Below are positions 8,173 through 16,588 of a stretch of 34,408 bases of DNA, one piece after another. The notes beneath the pieces were generated by a model, which did not search any database, was not told the origin of the DNA, and was given only the letters and a program-made list of their open reading frames with translations. The stretch lies in NCBI GenBank assembly GCA_937919945.1, contig CALESY010000177.1, forward strand, positions 1-34,408, in the 5' to 3' direction. Within the stretch, counting starts at the first letter, position 1; every line of letters starts with the position of its first letter. The stretch is from an uncultured Chitinophagaceae bacterium (lineage in GTDB: Bacteria; Bacteroidota; Bacteroidia; Chitinophagales; Chitinophagaceae). The position numbers and the translations under genes were made by a program.

Positions 8173-9132
8173 ATGATGCGCATACTACCCGCAATACTAT
8201 TGACAGCATCTGTTTTTGCTATACAGCCTGCCTACGCGCAAGACAATAAAGCAAAGAAAGAACAAGCAGACGAAGGCGAAGACCTGCTGGATATGCTGGA
8301 TGAGGAGAATGGTAAAAAAGGCAAAGAATATACAACGGCTACTTTCAAAACATCGCGTGTGGTAAATGGCCACAGCATTGAAAATACGGCAGCAGGCGTA
8401 CTCGATTTTAAAGTTAATCACCGCTTTGGCGAGCTGAAGGGTGGGGCATCTACCTTCTTCGGGCTGGATAATGCAAATACCCTCATCGGGTTCGACTATG
8501 GTATTACAGACTGGTTGATGATAGGAATCAGCCGCAGTACTTATCAGAAAGAGTTTCTGGGCTTTACCAAAGTGAAGATTCTCCGCCAGACGGATAATAA
8601 AGGTGGCATGCCCTTGAGCGTTAGCTACTACGGAGCAATCAGTGCACAGGCTATGCCGGCACCAGTATTACCCCCGGGTGCAGAGTTCCATTTCAGCAAC
8701 CGTTTGTTTTACGTAAACCAACTGTTGATAGCCAGAAAGTTCAACAAATGGTTGTCTTTGCAATTGATGCCTACGCACATACACTACAATCTGGTGCCAA
8801 CTACGGCAGAACCAAATGATGTAATAGCATTGGGTGTTGGCGGACGTTTGAAATTATCAAACCGTGTATCGCTGAATGCGGAATACTATTATCGCTTCAA
8901 CGAGCTGAACGGCTATTTCAATTCATTATCGCTGGGCTTGGATATAGAAACAGGTGGCCACGTTTTCCAACTGATGCTGACCAACGCCAATGCTATGACA
9001 GAGCGTGCCTTTATAGGCCAAACTACCAGCGACTGGGCAGATGGTGGCATACACTTCGGCTTCAATATATCGAGGGTGTTTACAATTGTTAAACCTAAAG
9101 AGTTTAAATCATCGAATACAAATAAGTGGTAA
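8173..9132 (+). CDS. DUF5777-like outer-membrane beta-barrel protein
   Basis: This 319-aa protein has a signal peptide (ending PAYAQ) and a charged low-complexity stretch rich in Glu, Asp and Lys (about 25-55). A barrel-like region follows with alternating strands: TATFKTSRVVNGHSIE, GVLDFKVNHRFGELKGG, NTLIGFDYGITDWLMIGI. The RVVNGHS and DFKVNHRFG patterns match DUF5777 barrels, which in Bacteroidota commonly sit beside YceI and haem-lipoprotein genes. An alternative start is the next codon (8176). It is the last gene of its block; a terminator follows at 9162. Function is unknown; it may be a pore or an outer-membrane platform for the neighbouring proteins. Confidence 0.82.
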   Translation: MMRILPAILLTASVFAIQPAYAQDNKAKKEQADEGEDLLDMLDEENGKKGKEYTTATFKTSRVVNGHSIENTAAGVLDFKVNHRFGELKGGASTFFGLDNANTLIGFDYGITDWLMIGISRSTYQKEFLGFTKVKILRQTDNKGGMPLSVSYYGAISAQAMPAPVLPPGAEFHFSNRLFYVNQLLIARKFNKWLSLQLMPTHIHYNLVPTTAEPNDVIALGVGGRLKLSNRVSLNAEYYYRFNELNGYFNSLSLGLDIETGGHVFQLMLTNANAMTERAFIGQTTSDWADGGIHFGFNISRVFTIVKPKEFKSSNTNKW

Positions 9133-9161
9133 CTTAGCCACGGGTGTATTATTTTTCATAG

Positions 9162-9204
9162 AGGATAAGGCTCAGATTCAGTTCTGGTGCCTTATTCTTT
9201 TTTT
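9162..9204 (+). terminator. Rho-independent terminator after the DUF5777 gene
   Basis: Stem arms 9162-9171 (aggataaggc) and 9189-9198 (gccttattct) pair with one G.U. A short inner cag/ctg pairing extends the stem, and a run of seven T follows. It lies 30 bases after the stop at 9132. Confidence 0.8.
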
Positions 9205-9281
9205 ATGACATCCCTTCCTGTTATATACATTGCCGGTTTTATCTAAAGAGCAATTTCGCTAAAGATTATTTATTTTAGTTT

Positions 9282-10097
9282 ATGCATAATAATGGAGAAA
9301 AGGTGGTTTGCCCAAACTGCGGTTTTGAAACATCGCATAATTACTGTGCACAATGTGGGCAGGAAACACATCTGCATAAAGACAATTTTTGGGGTTTAGT
9401 AACACACTTTACAGGTCATTATTTTCACTACGATTCAAAATTCTGGGCTACAATTAAGACGCTGTTTTTCAAACCTGGTATGTTAACGACAGCTTACAAG
9501 AATAAACAACGTGCCAGATATGTACCGCCTATATCATTATATATATTCGTTAGCATTATCTATTTCATACTGTTTTCATACACACAAAGTAATTATACCA
9601 AAAAAGACGTAGCGGAATTGTTGTCTGAAAAACAAGTCAAATCAAAAACAGAAATTTCAACAGTACAGGAATCAGATAATATTTCACAAAAGCTATCAGC
9701 ATTATTGAACGATGAAGAAAGAATGTACGAAGTGTTGAAAAAAACGGAGAAAGCTATGCCGAAGTTTTTCTTTTGTATGGTTCCGATACTAGGCCTTATG
9801 TTGTTGTTGCTTTTTTATTCAAAACAAAATGTGAATTATGCAGATCATAGCATCTTTGCACTGCATGTGCACTCTTTTGGTTTTTTGCTATTCATTATCA
9901 CCCTACTTCCATTACCTGATGTTGTCAATACAATTGCCAAATGGGCCATGTTGGCATATCTGATATTAGCTATTCGTAATTTTTACCATACCGGTTGGAT
10001 AAGAGCAATTATCTACGGTTGCATAATTACGATTTTGTACATTGTTTTATTTTTTATGATGGTAACAGGTGTTTTGATGCTTTATGCCGTTATGTAG
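9282..10097 (+). CDS. DUF3667-like zinc-ribbon membrane protein
   Basis: This 271-aa protein begins with a zinc-ribbon (CPNC at 10-13 and CAQC at 22-25, eight residues apart). A conserved amphipathic region ends with FFKPGMLTTAYKNKQRARYV, and a multi-helix membrane part follows: ISLYIFVSIIYFILF, FFFCMVPILGLMLLLLF, a segment ending FGFLLFIITLLPLP, and a final hydrophobic stretch. This layout matches DUF3667 proteins of Bacteroidota, whose function is unknown. It is more AT-rich than the genes before it and stands alone between terminators at 9162 and 10217. No clear promoter was identified. Confidence 0.82.
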   Translation: MHNNGEKVVCPNCGFETSHNYCAQCGQETHLHKDNFWGLVTHFTGHYFHYDSKFWATIKTLFFKPGMLTTAYKNKQRARYVPPISLYIFVSIIYFILFSYTQSNYTKKDVAELLSEKQVKSKTEISTVQESDNISQKLSALLNDEERMYEVLKKTEKAMPKFFFCMVPILGLMLLLLFYSKQNVNYADHSIFALHVHSFGFLLFIITLLPLPDVVNTIAKWAMLAYLILAIRNFYHTGWIRAIIYGCIITILYIVLFFMMVTGVLMLYAVM

Positions 10098-10216
10098 TTT
10101 ACGGTAGGTTATTGAAATAGTAAAGCGCTTTATCCTCGTACCTCTACACGTTTGCAACGGCCATGCACAGGCATAGCGTCTATGGCACAAATAATAAACA
10201 AACATACACACAACAA

Positions 10217-10244
10217 AAAACGGGTAGCAATCGCTACCCGTTTT
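10217..10244. terminator. Bidirectional terminator A (cgggtagc hairpin)
   Basis: A perfect 12-bp stem (10217-10228 with 10233-10244) and loop aatc are flanked by A- and T-runs, so it can act on both strands. It lies 16 bases past the stop of the minus-strand lipoprotein gene and about 120 bases past the plus-strand DUF3667 gene. The core arm is the same as in terminator B at 10591. Confidence 0.8.
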
Positions 10245-10259
10245 CTTTATGTATTGGTA

Positions 10260-10490
10260 CTATTTTTCTTTCACGCTACACTGTGCAGTATGCCCGTTAC
10301 TTTCTACCATTGTTACTCTTTCTTTGCAATCCACTTCTGCATTGCCTTTTGTTTTATCTGCACCTTTGTAGTAACCTGTGCCACCATTGTTTTTATATGT
10401 TATCTGGCACTCGCAATAATAGTTATCTCCCGGCTTCCCGCAAGACGCTAGCATAAGTGTTAAGCAAACAACGACAACATTTTTAAGCAT
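10260..10490 (-). CDS. Small cysteine-rich lipoprotein, function unknown
   Basis: This 76-aa protein has a clear lipoprotein signal (MLKNVVVVCLTLMLASC, Cys17). The mature part of about 60 residues contains four further cysteines (YYCECQI, VDCKERV, AQCSVKE), consistent with two disulfides in the periplasm. I do not recognise the family. The gene is monocistronic: a hairpin terminator lies directly downstream and another upstream at 10591. The proper lipobox, the ATG start and a terminator fitted to its stop support a real gene rather than a chance frame. Confidence 0.72.
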   Translation of the reverse strand: MLKNVVVVCLTLMLASCGKPGDNYYCECQITYKNNGGTGYYKGADKTKGNAEVDCKERVTMVESNGHTAQCSVKEK

Positions 10491-10590
10491 AATTTTTTTT
10501 GTTTAAAGGTTTTTTCAATGCTGGCAAAATACTGTTTTCTTGCTACGGGTAAAAGTAATCGGGAAATATTTACAGCATTTACTACAACAA

Positions 10591-10620
10591 AAAAACGGGT
10601 AGCAATTGCTACCCGTTTTT
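10591..10620. terminator. Bidirectional terminator B (cgggtagc hairpin)
   Basis: A perfect 13-bp stem (10591-10603 with 10608-10620) and loop aatt are flanked by A- and T-runs. It lies 21 bases after the stop of the large Ig-repeat gene on the minus strand. It is almost identical to terminator A, 370 bases away. Confidence 0.82.
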
Positions 10621-10641
10621 CATTTATCAATTATGCGAGAT

Positions 10642-13600
10642 TTATTGCTTCACAAAGCGTACTACTTTGAAAGTGTTATTGTCGCTGTCTGCAATGTGCA
10701 GGTTGTAAGTGCCTGCTGCCAGGTTGCTTACATTGATGGCTGCAGTGTTGTTTTGCAGTTTTACTGTTTCGTTTACAACAAGGCTACCTACAGTATTAGT
10801 AATCTTCACCTTCAGTTCGTTGGCAGTATAGCCATCTACTTGCAGGTTCAGCGTAGCTGTTGTTACAGGGTTAGGATAAACTTTCACCTCTGTGTTGTTA
10901 GTTATGTTAGCTACATTGGCAGCGAAGAAGTTTGTCAGCTGCGCGTAGTCAGATGTTACAGCAGGAGCACATTTGCCTGTTACCACGCAACGATAGCGTC
11001 TCAGGTTCATATAACCTGCAGAGCCGAATACTTCCAGCCTGTTGGTAGTAGCACCTGCATAAGCACCTGCTTTGTCAGTAACATTTACAAATACTTTCGC
11101 ACCACCAATAGTAGTATCTACCTGCCATTGGTAAGTCAGGTTAGTACCTGTAGCAGATATTTCAAATACAGCAGATGTTTTGTAAGCTACACCTACAGCC
11201 CAAGGTTGTTTGGTGATAGCCGGTTTGTTTTCAAGCGTCAGTACAGCAGCCGTGCTGATGGTTGTACCGCAGTCGCTTGTTACCACACAACGGTAGCCAT
11301 AGCCGTTCATAGACAATGTAGTATTAGCTACAGACAGTGTTGGTGTATTAGTCAGGAAGTAGTTAGCACTGTTAGCCAGATTTATCCAGCCTGTACCCCT
11401 GTCTTCCTGCCATTGATATGATGGATTCAATGCCCTTACAGCGATGCTGAAGTTAGCCGTAGTACCCTCGCACACGGTAGTGTTAACAGGTACTTGCAAT
11501 ACTTGTGGTTGTGTAAACACAGTAAGTGTTGCAGTAGCCGATATAGCATCAGGAGCGCAACCATTACCTACTACACAACGGTATTGTGCACCGTTCATAC
11601 CCAAGTGTACATTGTTAGCATTCAGTGTAGGTGTTGTAGTGTTGGTGTAGTTACCCGCGTTTGTCAGGTTTACCCATACACTACCACTCAGCATTTGCCA
11701 TTGATAGCTTGTGAATGAAGCTGCACCTACGCTGAAGGTAGTGCTTGTACCGCTGCAAGCTGTAGCATCTTTTGGTTGAGAGCTGAGAACCGGTGCTACC
11801 CTTACGCGCAATTGTGCGTGTGTAGTAATAACCGCCGGTGTACAAGCACCTGAAGCAACACAACGGTAACCGTATCCGTGCATAGTAGCAGGTACGCCTG
11901 TCAGAGACAATACGTTGCTTGTAGCACCGCTATATACGCCTGTGTTAGAAACGTTAGCCCAACCGCTACCCATATCTACTTGCCATTGGTAGCTGATAGA
12001 TGTACCGGTAGCGTTTGCAGAGAAACTTGTATTACCACCTGCACAAATATCAGATGTTGCAGGGTTGCCTACGATGCGTGGTATGCTGTTTACTATTAAA
12101 GTAGCAGTACCACTTGTTTGAGAAGGAGTACAAGAACCTGTAACTATACAACGGTATTGATAACCGCTGAGTGTAACTGCTGGTTGAGTAATAGTCAGCG
12201 TAGCATTGTTGATACCATTGTATGGTGCACCATTAGATACATTGTTCCATGTGCTGCCGGTATTTACCTGCCATTGATATTGTAATCCTGTACCTGTTGC
12301 CACAACAGAGAAGCTGGTAGCTGCGTTTTCGCAAACAGTAGCATTGCTTGGAGAAGATGATATAGCAGGTAAAGTATTAACAGTCAGTGTGCGTACCAGT
12401 GATGTTGCAATTGGTGTGCAAGAACCTGTTATTACACAACGGTATTGATAACCGTTGAACGTAGCAGGAGTAGCAGAGATTGCCAGTACTGTAGTTGTAG
12501 CACCACTATAGTTACCACCGTTTACAACGTTTGTAAAACCGCTACCTGCATCTACCTGCCATTGATAGTTGAGGTTGCTACCTGCAGCATTGATGCTGAA
12601 GTTGGTAGATGTACCTGCACATACAGTAGTATTAACCGGCTGAATGTTGATAACAGGAGAAGTTTGTACAAGCAATTGTGCGCTCGCCATTACAGGAGGT
12701 GTACAAGTGCCGCTTACTACTACCCTGTATGCATAGCTGTTCATAGCTGCAGTAGTAGTAGATATGTTCAGTATGTTGCTGGTAGCACCGCTGTATATAC
12801 CGCCATTTATCACGTTGGTATATGCACCGCCTGTGCTTACTTGCCATTGATAGTTAAGAGCAGTGCCAGTAGCTGTTACGCCAAATGCTGTACCGCTGCC
12901 TTCGCAAAGCGTTACGTTTACAGGGCCGGATACAATAACCGGTGCTGTATTAACAGTCAACAAAGCAGGGTTTGAATTAATAGCCGGGCCGCAAGAGCTG
13001 TTTACTACGCAACGGTATGTAGCACCGTTAAGTGATGCTGGAGAACCGGCGATATTCAACGTAGCTGTTGTAGAACCTGTATATGGAGCCACATTGGTAA
13101 GGTTTGTAAAACCGCTACCCGTATTTACCTGCCATTGATAGTTGATGCCACCACCTGTAGCACCTACTGAGAAAGATGAACCTGTACCGGCGCAAACTGT
13201 TACCGGTGTAGGGTGAGTGTTTAATACTGTCTGTGCGCTTACACTCAGTACACCACCGTTTGATGCTGTTGAAGGAGAGCAAGTACCATTTACCTGACAA
13301 CGGTAAGCATTGCCATTCAGGCTGAGAGGTGCGACTGTTATGTTTAGTGTTGGTGTATTAACACCACTGTAAACACCACCGTTGGTAAGGTTTACATAAG
13401 TGCCGCCACCTACACTCACCATCCATTGGTATGTAAGGCCTGAACCCGTAGCTGTAACGCCGAACGAAGTATTTCCGTTTTCGCAAACTGTAGTGCTTAT
13501 CGGGTGTTGTGTTACAACAGGAAGAGTATTGATAGTCAGTGATGCAGAACCGCTTGTAACAGGAGAACCGCATGAACCTGTAATGATACAACGATAAACA

Positions 13601-15087
13601 GTACCCTGCAGTGCAATAGTACCGCCACCTATGCGAAGGATGTTAGTATTTACATCGCTGTAAACACCAGTGTTAGTAAGGTTAGTGAATGGCCCTAAAG
13701 CTGTAGAGCTTTGCCATTGGTAGTTGAGGCCGCTGCCTGTTGCTACTACGCTGAAAGATGCACTTACATTGTTTTCGCAAACTGTTTGGTTAACAGGTTG
13801 TGTAGTAATAACCGGTGCTGTGTTTACTGTAAGTACGCCGGCGTTTGAAATAGCTGCCGGTGCACAAGTACCACCAATCACACACCTGTATGTGCTGCCG
13901 CTCATAGCTGCTGTTACGGCGGCTATATTCAGCGTTGGGTTGAATTGGCCTGTGTAAGGTGTGCCTACACCTATGTTGCTGTAAACTGATGAACCGGGAC
14001 CTGCAACTTGCCACTGATAAGTAATACCTGTACCACTGCCGGCTACTGTGAATGATGTGTTACCACCTTCGCACAATGTAGCATTGGTTGGGTTAGCAGT
14101 AACTGTTGGTTTAGCAAGTACGGTTACTGTTGCTGTATTGCTGGTAGCAGACGGGCCACAGTAAGTAGATACGATGCAACGGTATTGTGTACCACTGAAA
14201 GAAAGCGGAGTTGCGTAAAGTGTTAATGTGTTTGATTGTTGGCCCTGGTAGTTAGGTACTGCACCTATATTGGTAAAACCGCTACCGGTATTAGCCTGCC
14301 ATTGGTAATAAACAGGGAATGCCGTATTTGTATTAGCTGCTACGCTGAAGCTCACTGTACCATCCTGACAAACACTGTTGCTTACAGGTTGAGAAGTAAC
14401 AGTAGGAGGTATAACAACGTGTAAAGCTACTGAGTCTGTCAAAGTTGGAGTGCCGCACAGGCTGCTCACCTGGCAACGATATGAATAGCCTGTCATGCCG
14501 ATATTAGCATTGCTGATGCTGAGGCTTGATGTAGTGATGCCTGAATACGGAGCCGCGTTAGGTATGTTCACAAATCCGCTACCCTGATTCATCTGCCATT
14601 GGTAAGATAGTGTATTGACACTGTTTGTGCTGGCATTTACCGAGAAGGTAGCCGTAGTGCCTGAGCAAACCTGCTGAGTAGTAGGCTGGCTGAAGATTAC
14701 ATGCGGCGTACGGATGTAAAGACCCGGGCCATTGGTAATAGCCGGCGCACCACAAGCTGCACTGATAACGCAACGGTAGCCCCATCCGTGCAATGAATTG
14801 CTGGGGTTTGAAACCACCAATGCACCTGTATTAACGCCCGAATAGGTTGCGTCATTGGTCAGGTTTGTCCATGTAGCAACAGTACCTGAGTTTGTTTGCC
14901 ATTGGTAAGTAAGGCTGGTACCACTTGCAGATACAAGAAAGAATGCAGAGGGGTCTCCCTGGCAAATAGTCATGCTGGTGGGCTGAGAGCTGATGCTAGC
15001 CACACTGCACTGTGCTTTCGAGTTGTTACTGTACATCAATGCCAGTAACAAGGCCATTAACGTGGTGTAGATTTTCAACGTTCGCAT
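10642..15087 (-). CDS. Giant Ig-like repeat protein with T9SS type A sorting domain
   Basis: This 1481-aa protein starts at ATG 15087 with signal peptide MRTLKIYTTLMALLLALMYS; an upstream GTG at 15159 would put extra residues before it and is less likely. After the signal come 14 tandem Ig-like modules of about 97 residues, each with a pattern like TVCEG..SFSV, YQWQ and YRC(V/I)..xC. The final ~90 residues are a T9SS sorting domain (VKVYPNPVTT, LAAGTYNLHI, RFVKQ). It is probably a secreted or surface adhesin-like rod, with T9SS cleaving the C-terminal domain. Module 8 has YRVVV in place of YRCVV (codon 12721-12723), and module 14 lacks the first cysteine (GVAYKTS). The ligand is unknown. Confidence 0.9.
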   Translation of the reverse strand: MRTLKIYTTLMALLLALMYSNNSKAQCSVASISSQPTSMTICQGDPSAFFLVSASGTSLTYQWQTNSGTVATWTNLTNDATYSGVNTGALVVSNPSNSLHGWGYRCVISAACGAPAITNGPGLYIRTPHVIFSQPTTQQVCSGTTATFSVNASTNSVNTLSYQWQMNQGSGFVNIPNAAPYSGITTSSLSISNANIGMTGYSYRCQVSSLCGTPTLTDSVALHVVIPPTVTSQPVSNSVCQDGTVSFSVAANTNTAFPVYYQWQANTGSGFTNIGAVPNYQGQQSNTLTLYATPLSFSGTQYRCIVSTYCGPSATSNTATVTVLAKPTVTANPTNATLCEGGNTSFTVAGSGTGITYQWQVAGPGSSVYSNIGVGTPYTGQFNPTLNIAAVTAAMSGSTYRCVIGGTCAPAAISNAGVLTVNTAPVITTQPVNQTVCENNVSASFSVVATGSGLNYQWQSSTALGPFTNLTNTGVYSDVNTNILRIGGGTIALQGTVYRCIITGSCGSPVTSGSASLTINTLPVVTQHPISTTVCENGNTSFGVTATGSGLTYQWMVSVGGGTYVNLTNGGVYSGVNTPTLNITVAPLSLNGNAYRCQVNGTCSPSTASNGGVLSVSAQTVLNTHPTPVTVCAGTGSSFSVGATGGGINYQWQVNTGSGFTNLTNVAPYTGSTTATLNIAGSPASLNGATYRCVVNSSCGPAINSNPALLTVNTAPVIVSGPVNVTLCEGSGTAFGVTATGTALNYQWQVSTGGAYTNVINGGIYSGATSNILNISTTTAAMNSYAYRVVVSGTCTPPVMASAQLLVQTSPVINIQPVNTTVCAGTSTNFSINAAGSNLNYQWQVDAGSGFTNVVNGGNYSGATTTVLAISATPATFNGYQYRCVITGSCTPIATSLVRTLTVNTLPAISSSPSNATVCENAATSFSVVATGTGLQYQWQVNTGSTWNNVSNGAPYNGINNATLTITQPAVTLSGYQYRCIVTGSCTPSQTSGTATLIVNSIPRIVGNPATSDICAGGNTSFSANATGTSISYQWQVDMGSGWANVSNTGVYSGATSNVLSLTGVPATMHGYGYRCVASGACTPAVITTHAQLRVRVAPVLSSQPKDATACSGTSTTFSVGAASFTSYQWQMLSGSVWVNLTNAGNYTNTTTPTLNANNVHLGMNGAQYRCVVGNGCAPDAISATATLTVFTQPQVLQVPVNTTVCEGTTANFSIAVRALNPSYQWQEDRGTGWINLANSANYFLTNTPTLSVANTTLSMNGYGYRCVVTSDCGTTISTAAVLTLENKPAITKQPWAVGVAYKTSAVFEISATGTNLTYQWQVDTTIGGAKVFVNVTDKAGAYAGATTNRLEVFGSAGYMNLRRYRCVVTGKCAPAVTSDYAQLTNFFAANVANITNNTEVKVYPNPVTTATLNLQVDGYTANELKVKITNTVGSLVVNETVKLQNNTAAINVSNLAAGTYNLHIADSDNNTFKVVRFVKQ
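10925..14994 (-). repeat. Tandem array of 14 coding repeats (~290 bp each)
   Basis: About 4.07 kb of the Ig-repeat gene consists of 14 diverged units averaging about 290 bp. Recurrent DNA words encode the YQWQ and YRC(V/I) cores. The units are similar but not identical, so the array is old; unit number could still change by recombination. Confidence 0.85.
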
Positions 15088-15514
15088 ATGTATAATTAAT
15101 AAATGAAAAAACAATTTTAGTTGACTGTTGACCATGGCAGAACACAGGCATATATGCACTATGTACTAGCCTTGCATCACAGCAATAGCTTCCCTGTCTT
15201 AAACCTCTCTATATGTAACTTAATCAGAATAAATCCGCACACAGCTCTCTCCTTCTGTATACGAACACTAGGGTTTGCGGCTAAACACCCGTACACCGAT
15301 TCTACAACTTATAAAATTTTGTGAAAACACAGATTATACAAGCACTTCAAGGGTACTTTAACCACGCGATAAAGGTATAAATTACTATCTATAAATGAAA
15401 TAGCCCATCTTTATTTTTTTCTTAACGAATGGCTTATTCATTCATTTTGCTTGTATAATTCATTTTTTCATTTTCAATAATGAAAAATAGTAATTTATAT
15501 ATATTTATTTTATT
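15088..15514. other. Intergenic region of 427 bases, AT-rich
   Basis: No supported gene lies between the Ig-repeat start and the stop of the ketosynthase-like gene. It must hold the promoter of the 14-repeat gene; on the minus strand the best -7-like word is TAAAATTG just before the start, a weak match. The part near 15420-15510 is very AT-rich and contains one weak hairpin. No repeat, tRNA or riboswitch-like structure was seen. Confidence 0.6.
15464..15487. terminator. Weak AT-rich hairpin after the ketosynthase-like operon
   Basis: A 9-bp stem of tttttcatt (15464-15472) and aatgaaaaa (15479-15487) has a 6-base loop and lies 27 bases past the stop at 15515. It has a single G-C pair, so it may be a weak terminator or nothing. 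Confidence 0.3.
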
Positions 15515-16588
15515 TTATTTGTCGATGCTGAGCAACATCACAGAAGCCGTACCCTGCGGGTAGTGGTTAACCAGCAACAAGTTGCCGATTGAGGGGTTAA
15601 TACCCTTTTTTTGTATCAATACCTCGGGTACTGTTTGTGTGGCAAAAAGCCTGGTAGCCAACCATAAAGCAAAGCCGGTACTTGTGTCATATTCGCCACA
15701 CAGGTGTTTGAAGGCGGCAACCGTGGTGTGTGCTGTAGTGTTTTCCAGTATAGGTTGGTACAATGGTTGGTAACGGGCATCGCCGCTCATACCGCACAGT
15801 ACCACGTCCAGATCTTTCAGTTTCATGCCATTTGTAGCCAATACGCTGTCTATCGCTGTCTGCACACTTGTGGTTGTGGGTTCGTGCAGCAAGTGTATTT
15901 GCTCAATACGGCAAATGGCCTTTTCCGCTTCATTCGTTATAGTAAAGAAAGCAGCACCCTCGCCACCGATAGTGCCGTTGGTATCGCTGTGCTGCAACAG
16001 GTACAGGCTTTCGGGTAGGGCTTTTTTCCAGTAATGGGCTTTGTTTTTAACCACAAAATACTCCTCGGTCATTTCGTCGAAGCTGCCTACCAGATAGGTT
16101 CGCTTCGCATCATTTTCGTTCAGCAGCATTTGGGCATCCAGCAGGGCTACTTCAAGCGAGTGCCCTCTGTGTACGTATGTTTGGTTGTAGCCTGTGCATT
16201 TGGTTTGCATGGCCAGCCAGCCATTGATGCTGTTGTAGGTGCTTTGTATAAAGTAGGTAGGGTTCAGTGCTTCTTCATGCAGGCGTATCATATCGCCCAG
16301 AAACAGTTCCATATCGCGCATACTGCCGCGCCCCGTACCGGTTATGATGCCGTCCGGTGTGTTAATACCTGCCAGTTGCACAGTCCGCATACCTGTGCTG
16401 ATGCCTATTTTCAGCATACGGCTCATACGGCGTATAGCTACGGGATTGATGAACTTGGAGTAGTCCGTATCTATTACATTTAGCTTGCCGTTGCTGCTAC
16501 TGACAACATCGGGCAACAATCTGTCTGCATCAAAACTATGTTGAGGCGATAATGCTGCTGCGGCTGATATGTAAACGGGTTTCATCAT
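15515..16588 (-). CDS. Degenerate beta-ketoacyl synthase (chain-length-factor-like)
   Basis: This 357-aa thiolase-fold protein is related to ketosynthases but lacks all three catalytic residues by my alignment with the neighbouring 402-aa enzyme. The nucleophile loop reads TYVHRGHSLEVALLDA (from residue 137), with Gly142 where Cys should be. The HGTAT histidine region reads VVLCGMSGD, and the GHTLAAAG histidine is replaced in FKHLCGEYDTSTG. It most resembles the non-catalytic ketosynthase partners of aryl-polyene/flexirubin-type or type II systems, and probably pairs with the upstream ketosynthase to set product length. It overlaps that gene by 4 bases (ATGA). The start may be the second Met (16585). 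Confidence 0.75.
   Translation of the reverse strand: MMKPVYISAAAALSPQHSFDADRLLPDVVSSSNGKLNVIDTDYSKFINPVAIRRMSRMLKIGISTGMRTVQLAGINTPDGIITGTGRGSMRDMELFLGDMIRLHEEALNPTYFIQSTYNSINGWLAMQTKCTGYNQTYVHRGHSLEVALLDAQMLLNENDAKRTYLVGSFDEMTEEYFVVKNKAHYWKKALPESLYLLQHSDTNGTIGGEGAAFFTITNEAEKAICRIEQIHLLHEPTTTSVQTAIDSVLATNGMKLKDLDVVLCGMSGDARYQPLYQPILENTTAHTTVAAFKHLCGEYDTSTGFALWLATRLFATQTVPEVLIQKKGINPSIGNLLLVNHYPQGTASVMLLSIDK

Noticed and set aside
9282..10097. CXXC-rich start considered as a DNA-binding zinc finger
   Set aside because: The multi-helix membrane C-terminus and overall layout fit DUF3667 instead.
10606..11421. 271-aa plus-strand frame with hydrophobic and cysteine-rich stretches
   Set aside because: It lies opposite the Ig-repeat gene and has no signal or family pattern; such frames arise from the repeated low-complexity coding DNA.
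15088..15159. 24-residue N-terminal extension of the Ig-repeat protein
   Set aside because: It starts at a GTG ahead of a clear signal peptide beginning at ATG 15087.
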